Shown: positions 52,101 to 61,124, numbered from the stretch's first letter. The stretch: 64,000 nt of DNA from Paratissierella sp033809995 (GCA_033809995.1 JAPXKQ010000001.1:62001-126000); one strand, 5' to 3'. Program-made: numbers and translations. Notes: a model not told the origin generated them from the sequence alone.

Positions 52101-52928
52101 TTATTTCATTGTAAACCCATATTTAGTAAATAAATTTATGGCTTTTTCAGTTGATAAGAAGTCTAAAAATCTTTTAGCAGCCTCACTGTTTTTGCTTGTT
52201 TTAACTACAGCTACAGGATAACTCACTTCTTTATGGCTTCCTTCTGGAGCTTCAGTTATTATTTGTACTTTATCGGTTGTATATGCATCAGTAGCGTATA
52301 CAATACCGCAATCTACTTCTCCGCTTTCAACCCATGTTAAAACAGTTCTTACATCATTACCTAATACTGTCTTTGGACTTACTTTATCTAATATATTTAG
52401 ATTTGTAAATATTTCTTCACTATATTGCCCTACTGGTACATTACTTGGATCTCCTATTGCAATCTTTTTAACTTCATCTTTTGTTAAGTCATCAAATGAA
52501 GAGATTTCTAAATTACTATTAGTGGGAGTTATTAATACAACCTTATTGACTAATAATGTTTTGTTTGTCCCATCTAATATAAGTCCCTTGTCTTCTAAAG
52601 CCTTCATTTGCTTTTGTGCTGCAGACATAAATATATCAACTGGTGCTCCTTCTTCTATCTGTGCCTGTAATGCACCAGAACTTCCAAAGGAATATGTAAG
52701 CTTTGTATTTGGCTCAATATCCTTATATACATCAGCAATTTCATTTAATACGTCTGTCAAACTTGCGGCTGCAGAAATCAACAATTCTACATTTTTTTCA
52801 TTAGGAACTGTATCATTTGCTGGGGTTTGTGCAGATGGACCCTCTGTTTGAGGCTTGCTACATCCAGCTAATAATGATAGGGATACTACAATTACCAAAC
52901 ACATACTAATCACTTTTTTAAAATTCAT
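52101..52928 (-). CDS. modA: Molybdate-binding lipoprotein
   Basis: 275 residues. Signal peptide with lipobox LLAGC; mature protein has LLISAAASLTDVLNEIA and YSFGSSGALQAQIEEGAPVD, the ModA oxyanion-binding segments, and a GIVYATDAY segment. It captures molybdate outside the membrane. AAGGAGG precedes the ATG. Upstream, on the same strand, is the ModE-like regulator. Confidence 0.95.
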   Translation of the reverse strand: MNFKKVISMCLVIVVSLSLLAGCSKPQTEGPSAQTPANDTVPNEKNVELLISAAASLTDVLNEIADVYKDIEPNTKLTYSFGSSGALQAQIEEGAPVDIFMSAAQKQMKALEDKGLILDGTNKTLLVNKVVLITPTNSNLEISSFDDLTKDEVKKIAIGDPSNVPVGQYSEEIFTNLNILDKVSPKTVLGNDVRTVLTWVESGEVDCGIVYATDAYTTDKVQIITEAPEGSHKEVSYPVAVVKTSKNSEAAKRFLDFLSTEKAINLFTKYGFTMK

Positions 52929-52955
52929 TTTAAATTCCTCCTTAAAATTGCAATC

Positions 52956-52969
52956 ATCTCAATTGAGAT
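52956..52969. promoter_or_regulatory. 14-bp perfect palindrome upstream of modA
   Basis: ATCTCAATTGAGAT, 27 nt before the modA start; it is followed by a second dyad ATCGCC/GGCGAT (about 52991-53007). Either could be a regulator site or mRNA hairpin. Confidence 0.4.
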
Positions 52970-53022
52970 TAACGCATATATTTTTTTATCGCCTTTTGGG
53001 GGCGATTAAAAACTAAATAAAT

Positions 53023-53364
53023 TTAGAAATACTTTTTAAATGTTTTATCTATCTCAATTTGTATTTCATTTAAAAAACTTTGATATCTATTTAATATGTC
53101 GTAACCTTCCTTAGTGAGTTCGGATTTTCCTCCACCACTACCTCCAACAACACTAATAATCAATGGAAAGCCAAGATCTTCTTCAGCTTTTTTAATAATC
53201 TTCCAACCTTTACTTGATGATAGTCCCATAATTTTATAGGCTTCAGATAATTTTCCAGTTTCCTTAACTAGCTCCATTATCCTAACTATACCTGGTCCAA
53301 AGCTAGGAGTTTCCTTATAAATTTTTATTTTAAATTGATATTTTAAATCAGTATTATTGGACAT
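53023..53364 (-). CDS. ModE-like winged-helix regulator, DNA-binding domain only
   Basis: 113 residues: GIVRIMELVKETGKLSEAYKIMGLSSSKGWKIIKKAEEDLG is the N-terminal ModE (LysR-type HTH) pattern, and GGSGGGKSELTKEGYDILNRYQ the wing. The molybdate-binding (MOP/TOBE) domain of E. coli ModE is missing, common in Gram-positive and archaeal relatives. It should repress or activate the mod/moe genes. It is divergent from the MPT-binding protein gene across a 20-bp perfect palindrome, and it lies directly upstream of modA. Confidence 0.85.
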   Translation of the reverse strand: MSNNTDLKYQFKIKIYKETPSFGPGIVRIMELVKETGKLSEAYKIMGLSSSKGWKIIKKAEEDLGFPLIISVVGGSGGGKSELTKEGYDILNRYQSFLNEIQIEIDKTFKKYF

Positions 53365-53430
53365 AATAGTACTCCTAGATTGTGGTATCTATTTGTTATA
53401 TTTATACATATTATTATTTTACTATGTATT

Positions 53431-53475
53431 CTGTTGCAATATGATTATAATATAATTATAATCATATTGCAACAG
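53431..53475. promoter_or_regulatory. 20-bp perfect palindrome forming two symmetric promoters
   Basis: Arms 53431-53450 and 53456-53475 (CTGTTGCAATATGATTATAA and complement) with a 5-nt centre. On the plus strand TTGCAA (53434-53439), 17 nt, TATAAT (53457-53462). By symmetry the minus strand has TTGCAA (53467-53472), 17 nt, TATAAT (53444-53449). One dyad thus holds identical, overlapping divergent promoters for the ModE-like gene and the MPT-binding gene. Confidence 0.8.
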
Positions 53476-53506
53476 ATTGTATAAACTAGCTAAAAGGGTG
53501 AATTTC

Positions 53507-54532
53507 ATGAAGAAAATAAGAGTTGAAGAAGCAATTGGCAGTGTGTTATGTCATGATATGACAAGGATAGTAAAAGATGAAATAAAAGATGTTGCCTTCA
53601 AAAAAGGACATATAATAAAAGAGGAAGATATTCCGATGCTTTTATCAATGGGAAAAGAGCATGTTTTCGTATATGAGAAAAAAGAAGGCATGGTTCATGA
53701 AAATGATGCGGCTTCTTTTTTATCTGAACTTTGTATGAATGAATATATGACAACCACCGAGGTCAAAGAAGGAAAGATAGAAATTAAAGCTACCATTGAT
53801 GGGTTTTTTCAGGTTAATGTAGATACCTTAAACAAGATAAATTCATTGGACGAAATAATGATAGCAACCCGAATGGGAAACTTGCCTGTTAAATCTGGGG
53901 ATAAACTTGCTGGAATGCGGGTCATACCATTGGTCATAGAAAAAAGTAAATTAGAAGAAGCGAAGAAAATAGCAGGAAATGAACCTATATTAAAGATTAC
54001 ACCATTTAAAAAACTCAAAGCTGGCATAGTAACAACTGGCAATGAAGTATTTTATGGGAGAATAAAAGATACTTTTACTCCTGTAATAGTGGATAAGCTA
54101 AAGGAACGAGGGATTGAAGTATTAAAACATATCGTAAGTAATGATGATACTGAAAGAATAAAGTCTTCGATTTTGGAGATTAAAGAATTAGGGGCAGATT
54201 TGATTATATGCACAGGAGGTATGAGTGTAGACCCTGATGATTTGACTCCAGCGGCTATTAAACAAAGTGGTGCAGAAATCATAAGTTATGGTTCACCTGT
54301 CCTACCAGGTGCAATGTTTTTGTTAGCATATTTTAATGATGGAGCTACTGTATTAGGAGTGCCAGGCTGTGCGATGTATAAAAAGAATACCGTGTTTGAT
54401 ATAATTCTTCCATATGTAGCAGCTGGAATTAAAATAGATAAAAATTATATAGCAAGACTAGGTTATGGCGGACTATGCTTGGATTGTGAAGTTTGTCATT
54501 ATCCAAATTGTCAATTTGGCAAGGGTGTTTAA
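53507..54532 (+). CDS. Molybdopterin-binding (MoeA/MogA-fold) protein with Cys-rich tail
   Basis: 341 residues from the ATG at 53507 (AAGGGTG upstream). The MoCF-biosynthesis domain (about 165-310) contains KAGIVTTGNEVFYGRI and ICTGGMSVDPDDLTPAAI. The N-terminal half, MKKIRVEEAIGSVLCHDMTRI, is the version found in clostridial stand-alone MPT-binding proteins. The C-terminus GGLCLDCEVCHYPNCQFGKG has four Cys that may bind a metal. Role in cofactor handling or sensing is inferred. fdhD follows after 13 nt. Confidence 0.85.
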   Translation: MKKIRVEEAIGSVLCHDMTRIVKDEIKDVAFKKGHIIKEEDIPMLLSMGKEHVFVYEKKEGMVHENDAASFLSELCMNEYMTTTEVKEGKIEIKATIDGFFQVNVDTLNKINSLDEIMIATRMGNLPVKSGDKLAGMRVIPLVIEKSKLEEAKKIAGNEPILKITPFKKLKAGIVTTGNEVFYGRIKDTFTPVIVDKLKERGIEVLKHIVSNDDTERIKSSILEIKELGADLIICTGGMSVDPDDLTPAAIKQSGAEIISYGSPVLPGAMFLLAYFNDGATVLGVPGCAMYKKNTVFDIILPYVAAGIKIDKNYIARLGYGGLCLDCEVCHYPNCQFGKGV

Positions 54533-54545
54533 GGGTGATTTAATA

Positions 54546-55313
54546 ATGGATTTAACCAAGAATTATGAGATTTTAAAGGTTAAAGGAAAAGAAGAAAAAA
54601 AGGTCAGTGATAAGGTAATTCTAGAATATCCTTTTACTATATTTATAAATGATGAAGAACTTATGACCTTATTATGTACTCCTAAGTCCTTAAAAGAACT
54701 TACCATTGGTTTTCTTTATTCGGAGGGATTTATCGAAAAGATGGAATCAATTGAAAGAATTCTAGTTGATGAAGAAAAGGGACTTGCCCATGTTTACTTA
54801 AAGGAACGAAAGCTATTAGCTGAGAAACTATATGGTAAACGAACTATTACCTCTGGATGTGGGAAGGGTACTTTATTTTATAACGTAATTGATTCTTTTA
54901 AATCTAAGAAAGTAAAGGAAGAATTTAACATAGATATAGATAGAATTGTAAATTTGTTTAGAGAATTTAACCTAAAATCTGAACTTTTTCTCTCAACTGG
55001 TGGAGTCCATAGTTGTGCATTGTGTACTTTAAATGAAATATTATATTTTGAAGAGGATATAGGAAGACACAATGCACTTGATAAGACATTGGGTGAGGCA
55101 TTAATAAATAATGTTGAATATAAAGACAAATTAGTTTTAACAACTGGTAGAATCTCTTCAGAAATGCTTATAAAAATAGCAAAGAGAGGGATACCAGCCA
55201 TCATATCAAGGTCTGCCCCAACAAGCTTGGCTATAGATTTAGCCAATGAATTAAACATTACAATAATTGGATTTGTCAGGGGAGATAAAATGAACATATA
55301 TACTAATTATTAA
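54546..55313 (+). CDS. fdhD: Formate dehydrogenase sulfurtransferase FdhD
   Basis: 255 residues from the ATG at 54546 (AAGGGTG upstream). Family motifs: EYPFTIFINDEELMTLLCTP, LTIGFLYSEGFI, TITSGCGKGT (catalytic-loop Cys), GGVHSCAL and EDIGRHNALDK. FdhD transfers sulfur from a cysteine desulfurase to the Mo/W-bis-MGD of formate dehydrogenase, which is essential for activity. The catalytic loop has one Cys instead of the E. coli CxxC pair. Its target is encoded 8 kb upstream. Confidence 0.95.
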   Translation: MDLTKNYEILKVKGKEEKKVSDKVILEYPFTIFINDEELMTLLCTPKSLKELTIGFLYSEGFIEKMESIERILVDEEKGLAHVYLKERKLLAEKLYGKRTITSGCGKGTLFYNVIDSFKSKKVKEEFNIDIDRIVNLFREFNLKSELFLSTGGVHSCALCTLNEILYFEEDIGRHNALDKTLGEALINNVEYKDKLVLTTGRISSEMLIKIAKRGIPAIISRSAPTSLAIDLANELNITIIGFVRGDKMNIYTNY

Positions 55314-55379
55314 TTGGTTTATATGATATAATTAAAAAGATAAAAAGATATGCAAGAGACAAAAGTACGTTGTACAAAT

Positions 55380-55471
55380 ATTCCGAGCTTAATCCTCTAA
55401 AGCGTAAGCCATGAGGACAAGCCTATAGGCATAGGGAGAAATCCTTATACCTCCCGTGTTTGGAAAGGAAG
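55380..55471 (+). ncRNA. Moco/Tuco-type riboswitch
   Basis: The leader of tupA contains the characteristic blocks TTCCGAGC, ATCCTC...GAGGAC, GGGAGAAAT...CTCCCGT and GGAAAGGAA. The outer stem pairs TTCC with GGAA, a second stem ATCCTC with GAGGAC, and GGGAG with CTCCC. This matches my memory of the Moco RNA motif. A terminator follows (55479-55507), so cofactor binding could switch off tungstate uptake and cofactor genes. The location suggests the tungsten-cofactor variant. Confidence 0.75.
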
Positions 55472-55478
55472 ATTTTTT

Positions 55479-55507
55479 AGACAGCCTTTCTTAAGGTTGT
55501 CTTTTTT
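55479..55507 (+). terminator. Riboswitch expression-platform terminator
   Basis: AGACAGCCTT/AAGGTTGTCT stem, TCTT loop, six T. It lies between riboswitch and tupA. Confidence 0.85.
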
Positions 55508-55546
55508 GCATCAAAATTATCAAAATATTATAGGAGAGTGATACAT

Positions 55547-56440
55547 ATGAAAAAATTAATTGCATTTTCTTTAACCCTCTTGCTCATCTTATCATTTATC
55601 ACAGGTTGTACACCAGAGACTAAGGCACCAGCATCCGTAGAAGGCAGTGTAGATTCTGGACAGCTCAATGACAAAGTAGAAGAGCCTACTAATAAAGAGA
55701 TTATACTTTCAACAACTACTAGCACGCAAGATTCAGGGCTATTGGATTTTCTATTACCTATTTTCACAGAGGAAACAGGATATGAGGTAAAGACTATAGC
55801 AGTAGGTACTGGTAAAGCCCTTCAAATGGGTAGAGATGGTGAAGCAGATGTATTATTAGTACACGCTAAATCAGACGAGCTTAAATTTGTTGAAGAAGGT
55901 CATGGAACTGAAAGACACGATGTAATGTACAATGACTTTATATTAGTAGGTCCAAAGAACGACCCATTAAAACTAAAAGAAAATTATCCTAATAATATAT
56001 TAGAAGGATTAAAAACTATAGCAAATGAAAAATGTGATTTTATATCACGCGGGGATGATTCAGGGACACATAAGAAGGAACTCAGCATTTGGAAGTCTGC
56101 TGATATTGAGCCAGCTGGTGACTGGTATATCTCAGCAGGTAGTGGTATGGCAGATGTACTAAAAATCGCAGATGAAAAACAAGCATATACAATTACAGAT
56201 AGGGCTACTTATCTAAGTATGAAGTTAGACCTTGATTTAGATATAATTATTGAAGGTGATGATAATCTATTCAATCAATATGGAGTAATCCCAGTAAATC
56301 CTGATATAAATGAAAATATAAATCATGAAGGTGCAGTAGCTTTTATGAATTGGCTTCTTTCAGAAAGAGGACAAGAATTGATTAAGGAATATGGTGTAGA
56401 AGAATACGGACAACCATTGTTTATACCAAACGGAAAGTAG
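55547..56440 (+). CDS. tupA: Tungstate-binding lipoprotein
   Basis: 297 residues from the ATG at 55547 (AGGAGAGTG upstream). Lipobox ITGC; mature N-terminus has the TupA signature STTTSTQDSGLLDFLLP and GTGKALQMGRDGEADVLLVHA. SRGDDSGTHKKE is also conserved. It captures tungstate with high affinity and delivers it to TupB/TupC. Riboswitch control precedes it. Confidence 0.95.
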   Translation: MKKLIAFSLTLLLILSFITGCTPETKAPASVEGSVDSGQLNDKVEEPTNKEIILSTTTSTQDSGLLDFLLPIFTEETGYEVKTIAVGTGKALQMGRDGEADVLLVHAKSDELKFVEEGHGTERHDVMYNDFILVGPKNDPLKLKENYPNNILEGLKTIANEKCDFISRGDDSGTHKKELSIWKSADIEPAGDWYISAGSGMADVLKIADEKQAYTITDRATYLSMKLDLDLDIIIEGDDNLFNQYGVIPVNPDINENINHEGAVAFMNWLLSERGQELIKEYGVEEYGQPLFIPNGK

Positions 56441-56447
56441 GTTTTTT

Positions 56448-57137
56448 ATGGATTACATTATTCAAGGTATAAATGAAGCTTTTAAATTATTAATATCCTT
56501 TGATGCGGAAGTTTTTCAGATAATAGGGCTTTCTCTATTTGTCTCCACATCAGCAACTATTATAGCATCCCTATTTTTTATACCAATTGGGATTTACTTA
56601 GGTATTCAAAAATTTAAGGGGAAAAGGATAGTGTCAAGGCTAATTTATACTTTTATGAGTATTCCATCTGTTATTGTTGGATTAATTGTTGCTATTTTAC
56701 TTTCCAGAAGAGGACCTTTGGGGTATTTAAAGTTGCTTTATACCCCAAAGGCAATGATAATAGCCCAAACCCTTTTGGTGATACCGCTTATATTAGGGCT
56801 TACTTACAACTTAGCTAAAAACAGGGGAAAGGATATTGAAAATATAGCGCTTACCCTAGGCGGTAATAGAAAAGATGCAATCATCCTTATTATTAGGGAA
56901 CTAAAGGTTGATATATTGGTCAATATTGCTACAGCATTTTCAAGGGCTATTTCAGAGGTTGGAGCTGTAATGATTGTAGGTGGCAATATAAAAGGTCATA
57001 CTAGGGTGATAACTACTACCATATCAATGATGAATTCCATGGGGGATTACCCTATGGCTATTGCATTAGGAATCATTTTACTATTTATATCTTTGTGTGT
57101 ACATAGTATTATTTACTCTTATAGTCAGGAGGAATAA
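56448..57137 (+). CDS. tupB: Tungstate ABC transporter permease
   Basis: 229 residues with five to six helices; FMSIPSVIVGLIVAILLSRRGPLG and the EAA loop IALTLGGNRKDAIILIIRELK are typical of TupB. Starts 7 nt after tupA. Confidence 0.94.
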   Translation: MDYIIQGINEAFKLLISFDAEVFQIIGLSLFVSTSATIIASLFFIPIGIYLGIQKFKGKRIVSRLIYTFMSIPSVIVGLIVAILLSRRGPLGYLKLLYTPKAMIIAQTLLVIPLILGLTYNLAKNRGKDIENIALTLGGNRKDAIILIIRELKVDILVNIATAFSRAISEVGAVMIVGGNIKGHTRVITTTISMMNSMGDYPMAIALGIILLFISLCVHSIIYSYSQEE

Positions 57138-57138
57138 T

Positions 57139-57771
57139 ATGAGAGTTGAAATTGAAAATTTAACAAAAAGATATGGAGATAGGACCGTACTCAATATAGA
57201 CAATCTTATATTGGAAGAAGGAAAAATCACAGGTATTACGGGTCCAAATGGGTCAGGTAAGACAACCCTTTTAAATATAATTGGTGGAATTGATGCAGAA
57301 TATAATGGAAATGTATATTATAATGGAAAAAGTTTGGACAATGAAACAAAAAGAAATATGACATATCTATTCCAAAAACCTTATCTATTTAGAAGAAGTG
57401 TTTATGAAAATATCGCATATCCCTTAAAATTAAGGAATTATGCAAATGATAAGATAAAAAATCTTACTAACGCTATAATGGAAAATTTAGAGATAAAGGA
57501 TTTAAAGGATTTGAAGGCTCACAAATTATCAGGTGGAGAATCTCAAAAAGTTGCATTGGCAAGAGCATTGGTGTTCAAACCTAAGCTTTTATTATTAGAT
57601 GAGCCTACATCAAATATAGACCCTGAATCCATAAAGATATTGGAAAGGGAAATATTAAGATTTAATAAGGAAACAAATGCTACTATAATAATTATTACTC
57701 ATAATATGGAGCAGACTAAACGGTTATGTCATAAGGTCGTAAGCTTGAGTAATGGGAAAGTAGGTGTTTAA
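57139..57771 (+). CDS. tupC: Tungstate ABC transporter ATPase
   Basis: 210 residues from the ATG at 57139 with AGGAGG upstream; the longer frame would overlap tupB. Walker A GPNGSGKTT, signature LSGGESQK, Walker B LLLLDEPTSNIDPES, H-loop ITHNMEQ. Compact, without a regulatory C-terminal domain. moeA begins at the next base after its stop. Confidence 0.94.
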   Translation: MRVEIENLTKRYGDRTVLNIDNLILEEGKITGITGPNGSGKTTLLNIIGGIDAEYNGNVYYNGKSLDNETKRNMTYLFQKPYLFRRSVYENIAYPLKLRNYANDKIKNLTNAIMENLEIKDLKDLKAHKLSGGESQKVALARALVFKPKLLLLDEPTSNIDPESIKILEREILRFNKETNATIIIITHNMEQTKRLCHKVVSLSNGKVGV

Positions 57772-58998
57772 ATGGAGTTTTTCAATGTTGTGACAGTAGA
57801 TGAAGCAAGAAAAATCATATGGGATAATTTTAAAGATTACAAATTAGAAACTGAGATAGTTGATTTACTTAATGCTACTGATAGAATACTTGCAGAAGAC
57901 ATATATTCAAACATCAACGTTCCAGAATTTAACCGCTCCACTGTAGATGGTTATGGAATAATTGTTGAAGACACCTTTGGTGCTACTAGTTCAATCCCAA
58001 GTGTATTAAATATTGTTGGCGAAATAAAAATGGGATTGGAAACAAGCCTCTCATTAAGTTCTGGAGAAGCAGCGTATGTACCTACAGGTGGGATGTTGCC
58101 ACAAAATGCTAGTGGTGTAATTATGATTGAAAATACAGAAGTTTTGGATAAAGAAACTCTTTTAATATATAAGCCCATCTCTAAGGGAGAAAATATTGTC
58201 TACAAAGGTGACGATATCAAGATTGGAGAAATCGCCTTAGAAAAGGGAAGACTGATAAATGCAGAAGTAATAGGAGTCCTCGGAGCCTTGGGAATACCAA
58301 AGGTAAAGGTCTATAAAAAGCCTAGATTTTATATTATATCAACTGGTGATGAGATTATTGACTTAGACGAAGAATTAACTATGGGTAAAATTAGGGATAT
58401 CAATTCCTATGCTCTATATTCTTTGATTGAAAAATTAGGATGTAAAATAGTTGGTAAGAAAATAGTAAAAGATAATTATGAATTGCTAAGAAAAGAAGTT
58501 GAAGAAGCATTATCTATTTCAGATGTAGTATTGATATCTGGAGGAAGCTCTGTTGGGACTCGAGATTATACCAATAAGGTTATAGACTCCTTTAATGGAA
58601 AAGGAGTAATAGTCCATGGGTTATCAATAAAACCAGGCAAGCCAACTATTGTTGGAGAATGTGAAGGGAAATTGGTAATGGGTCTACCGGGGCATCCAGT
58701 CTCCTCAATAATAGTGTTTAAGGCATTAGTAGAGGATTATATAAATAAAAGGTTTGGAAATAATAAGATAATACCTAAGGTGAAAGCAATAATGGATTTT
58801 AATTTTCCTTCATCCCCAGGTAAGGAAACATATCAAATGGTGAAACTAAGAGAAATAGATGGAGTATATCACGCTACCCCAACCTCTGGAAAATCTGGAA
58901 TGATAACACTCCTTTCAAATTCAGATGGGTATATAATAATAAAGGCTTATGAAGAGGGGATTTATAAGGGAGAGGAAAGGGAAGTACTTCTTTTGTAG
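57772..58998 (+). CDS. moeA: Molybdopterin molybdenumtransferase MoeA (first copy)
   Basis: 408 residues, the standard MoeA length. Domains I-IV with FNRSTVDGYGI, YVPTGGMLPQNASGVIMIE, ISTGDEII, SGGSSVGTRDYT, IKPGKPTIVG and GLPGHPVSS. It inserts Mo or W into adenylated pterin. Direct coupling to tupC suggests a tungsten preference, but this is inference; a second MoeA follows. Confidence 0.94.
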   Translation: MEFFNVVTVDEARKIIWDNFKDYKLETEIVDLLNATDRILAEDIYSNINVPEFNRSTVDGYGIIVEDTFGATSSIPSVLNIVGEIKMGLETSLSLSSGEAAYVPTGGMLPQNASGVIMIENTEVLDKETLLIYKPISKGENIVYKGDDIKIGEIALEKGRLINAEVIGVLGALGIPKVKVYKKPRFYIISTGDEIIDLDEELTMGKIRDINSYALYSLIEKLGCKIVGKKIVKDNYELLRKEVEEALSISDVVLISGGSSVGTRDYTNKVIDSFNGKGVIVHGLSIKPGKPTIVGECEGKLVMGLPGHPVSSIIVFKALVEDYINKRFGNNKIIPKVKAIMDFNFPSSPGKETYQMVKLREIDGVYHATPTSGKSGMITLLSNSDGYIIIKAYEEGIYKGEEREVLLL

Positions 58999-59210
58999 GT
59001 AATAGGTAATAGGTAATAGGTAAGAGTGAATAGTGAATAACAAGCTAACAACTAACAGGTAACAGCTAACAGTTTAAACGGGTAATAAATGCCTAAGATG
59101 TCATTCCGAGGTACTCGAGGAATCTCCTCTTTAAAATGCGGAGATCCCCCCACGATGGTCAGGATGACACCTAGGGTTTTAATTGTGCATTGTAAATTTG
59201 TGAATTGATA
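58999..59210. repeat. Intergenic repeat mosaic between the two moeA genes
   Basis: AGGTAATAGGTAATAGG and AACAGGTAACAGC tandem units, then two dispersed elements (GTCATTCCGAGG...TCTCCTCTTT and GGAGATCCCCCC...AGGATGACAC). Confidence 0.7.
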
Positions 59211-59227
59211 AAAAGGATTGTGATTTA

Positions 59228-61114
59228 ATGGATAGAAATACCTATATTGATAATATCAACGTAGAAGAAGCAATAGATTTATATTTCCAAAAACTAAATA
59301 TTGACGATAGTTACGAACAAATCAATCTTATGGATTCATTGGGAAGAGTCACCTATGAGGCAGTATATGCCAAAGTTTCATCTCCAAACTACAATGCTGC
59401 AGCAATGGACGGTATAGCTGTAATCTCCGAAAATACAAGTGAAGCATACGAAACTAATCCCATTACACTAAACCTCAATAAGGACTTTGTATATGTTAAC
59501 ACTGGAAACCCAATCGAAGACCCATATGATGCGGTGATAATGATTGAAGATGTAATAGAATTAGGCGAAGGTAAGATTCAAATCTTGAAATCAGCTTATC
59601 CTTGGCAGTATGTAAGACAAATTGGGGAAGATATAGTAGCCACTGAGATGATTATTCCTTCGAAACATAAGATAAGACCAATGGATTTAGGGGCATTGAT
59701 TTCTGGTGGGGTAGAAAAGATAAAAGTCTATAAAAGACCTAGGGTTGGTATTCTTCCAACAGGGACAGAAATTGTAGAAGACATCAATGATGTAGTTGAA
59801 GGAAAGATAATAGATTCAAACTCTAGAGTCTTTCAAGGATTGGTTGTGGAATGTGGAGGAATACCCAATAGATATCACCCCCATAAGGATGATTTTAATC
59901 TACTAAAAGCAGCAATATTAAAAGGCGTAGAAGAAAATGATATCTTATTAATAAATGCAGGATCTTCAGCAGGAACTAAAGACTATACAGTGAAATTAAT
60001 CGAGGAATTAGGTGAGGTTGTAATCCATGGTGTAGCAATGAAACCAGGAAAACCAACTATATTGGGGATTATTAATAATAAACCTGTAATAGGTATTCCA
60101 GGCTATCCAGTTTCAGCATATATTGTATTTGATGTATTTGTGAAACCTTTAATCCAAAAATATATTGGATTAGATAAGTTGACCTCTGAGACTACAAAAG
60201 CCTATCTATCTAGACGTGTAGTTTCTTCACTAAAAAACAAAGAACTAGTTAGGGTGAATTTAGGATTTGTAAACGATAAGCTGATTGCGTCTCCTGTAGC
60301 AGGTGGATCTGGCGTAAGCATGAGTTTAGTAAAGGCTGACGGTATAGCCATAATTCCGCAGAATATTGAGGGTGTAGAAGTAGGGAAAGAGGTAGAGGTT
60401 GAATTGTTAAAACCTTTATCCAAGATAAAAAATACTTTATTCTCTGTAGGCAGCCATGATTTAATAATGGATATATTAGGAGATATTATTCCACTTACAT
60501 CTAGTCATGTAGGAAGCCTTGGTGGGATAATGGCGCTAAAAAGAGGAGAGTGTCATATAGCTCCAATTCACCTTTTGGACATGGACACTGGTGAGTATAA
60601 TATTAGCTATGTTAAAAAATATTTTCCTAATGAAAAGATGGTCCTAATAAAGGGAGTCCAAAGACAGCAGGGATTTATCGTAGAAAAAAATAATCCTATA
60701 AATATTAAAAATTTTAAGGACTTAGCCAATAAGAATATAACTTATGTTAATAGGCAGCGTGGTGCAGGAACGAGACTTTTATTGGATTATCATTTAAAGC
60801 TTGAGAAGATAAATCCGAAGGACATAATAGGCTATGAAAGAGAGCTAAATACTCATATGGCAGTAGCTACAGCAGTAAAAACTAAGTCTGCAACAACAGG
60901 ACTTGGGGTATATTCAGCAGCAAAGGCATTGGATTTGGATTTTAAATATATTACAGATGAAGACTATGATTTTCTAATTCCATATAATATGCTGCAAGAC
61001 AATAAAATCACTGAATTTATTGAAACATTAAAATCAGAAGAATTTAGAAATAGGGTAGAAGTATTGGGTGGGTATGGATTTAGAGAAACTGGCAATATAA
61101 TTATAATAGAATGA
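59228..61114 (+). CDS. moeA: MoeA fused to a periplasmic-binding-protein-like domain
   Basis: 628 residues. MoeA part (about 1-405): YNAAAMDGIAVI, GNPIEDPYDAVIMIEDV, LPTGTEIVED, NAGSSAGTKDYTV, AMKPGKPTILG, GIPGYPVSAY. C-terminal PBP-like part (about 415-628): FSVGSHDLIMDILGDII, LKRGECHIAPIHLLDMDTGE, NRQRGAGTRLLLDYHL, characteristic of the ModE/TOBE-associated PBP_like family. No signal peptide, so the binding domain is cytoplasmic. It could sense or hand over molybdate or tungstate during metal insertion. AAAGGA precedes the ATG. moaA follows after 10 nt. Confidence 0.92.
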   Translation: MDRNTYIDNINVEEAIDLYFQKLNIDDSYEQINLMDSLGRVTYEAVYAKVSSPNYNAAAMDGIAVISENTSEAYETNPITLNLNKDFVYVNTGNPIEDPYDAVIMIEDVIELGEGKIQILKSAYPWQYVRQIGEDIVATEMIIPSKHKIRPMDLGALISGGVEKIKVYKRPRVGILPTGTEIVEDINDVVEGKIIDSNSRVFQGLVVECGGIPNRYHPHKDDFNLLKAAILKGVEENDILLINAGSSAGTKDYTVKLIEELGEVVIHGVAMKPGKPTILGIINNKPVIGIPGYPVSAYIVFDVFVKPLIQKYIGLDKLTSETTKAYLSRRVVSSLKNKELVRVNLGFVNDKLIASPVAGGSGVSMSLVKADGIAIIPQNIEGVEVGKEVEVELLKPLSKIKNTLFSVGSHDLIMDILGDIIPLTSSHVGSLGGIMALKRGECHIAPIHLLDMDTGEYNISYVKKYFPNEKMVLIKGVQRQQGFIVEKNNPINIKNFKDLANKNITYVNRQRGAGTRLLLDYHLKLEKINPKDIIGYERELNTHMAVATAVKTKSATTGLGVYSAAKALDLDFKYITDEDYDFLIPYNMLQDNKITEFIETLKSEEFRNRVEVLGGYGFRETGNIIIIE

Positions 61115-61124
61115 TGGTGATATC

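Noticed and set aside
52991..53007. Terminator between the ModE-like gene and modA
   Set aside because: Stem ATCGCC/GGCGAT is followed by A, not T, on the minus strand; operon readthrough is more likely.
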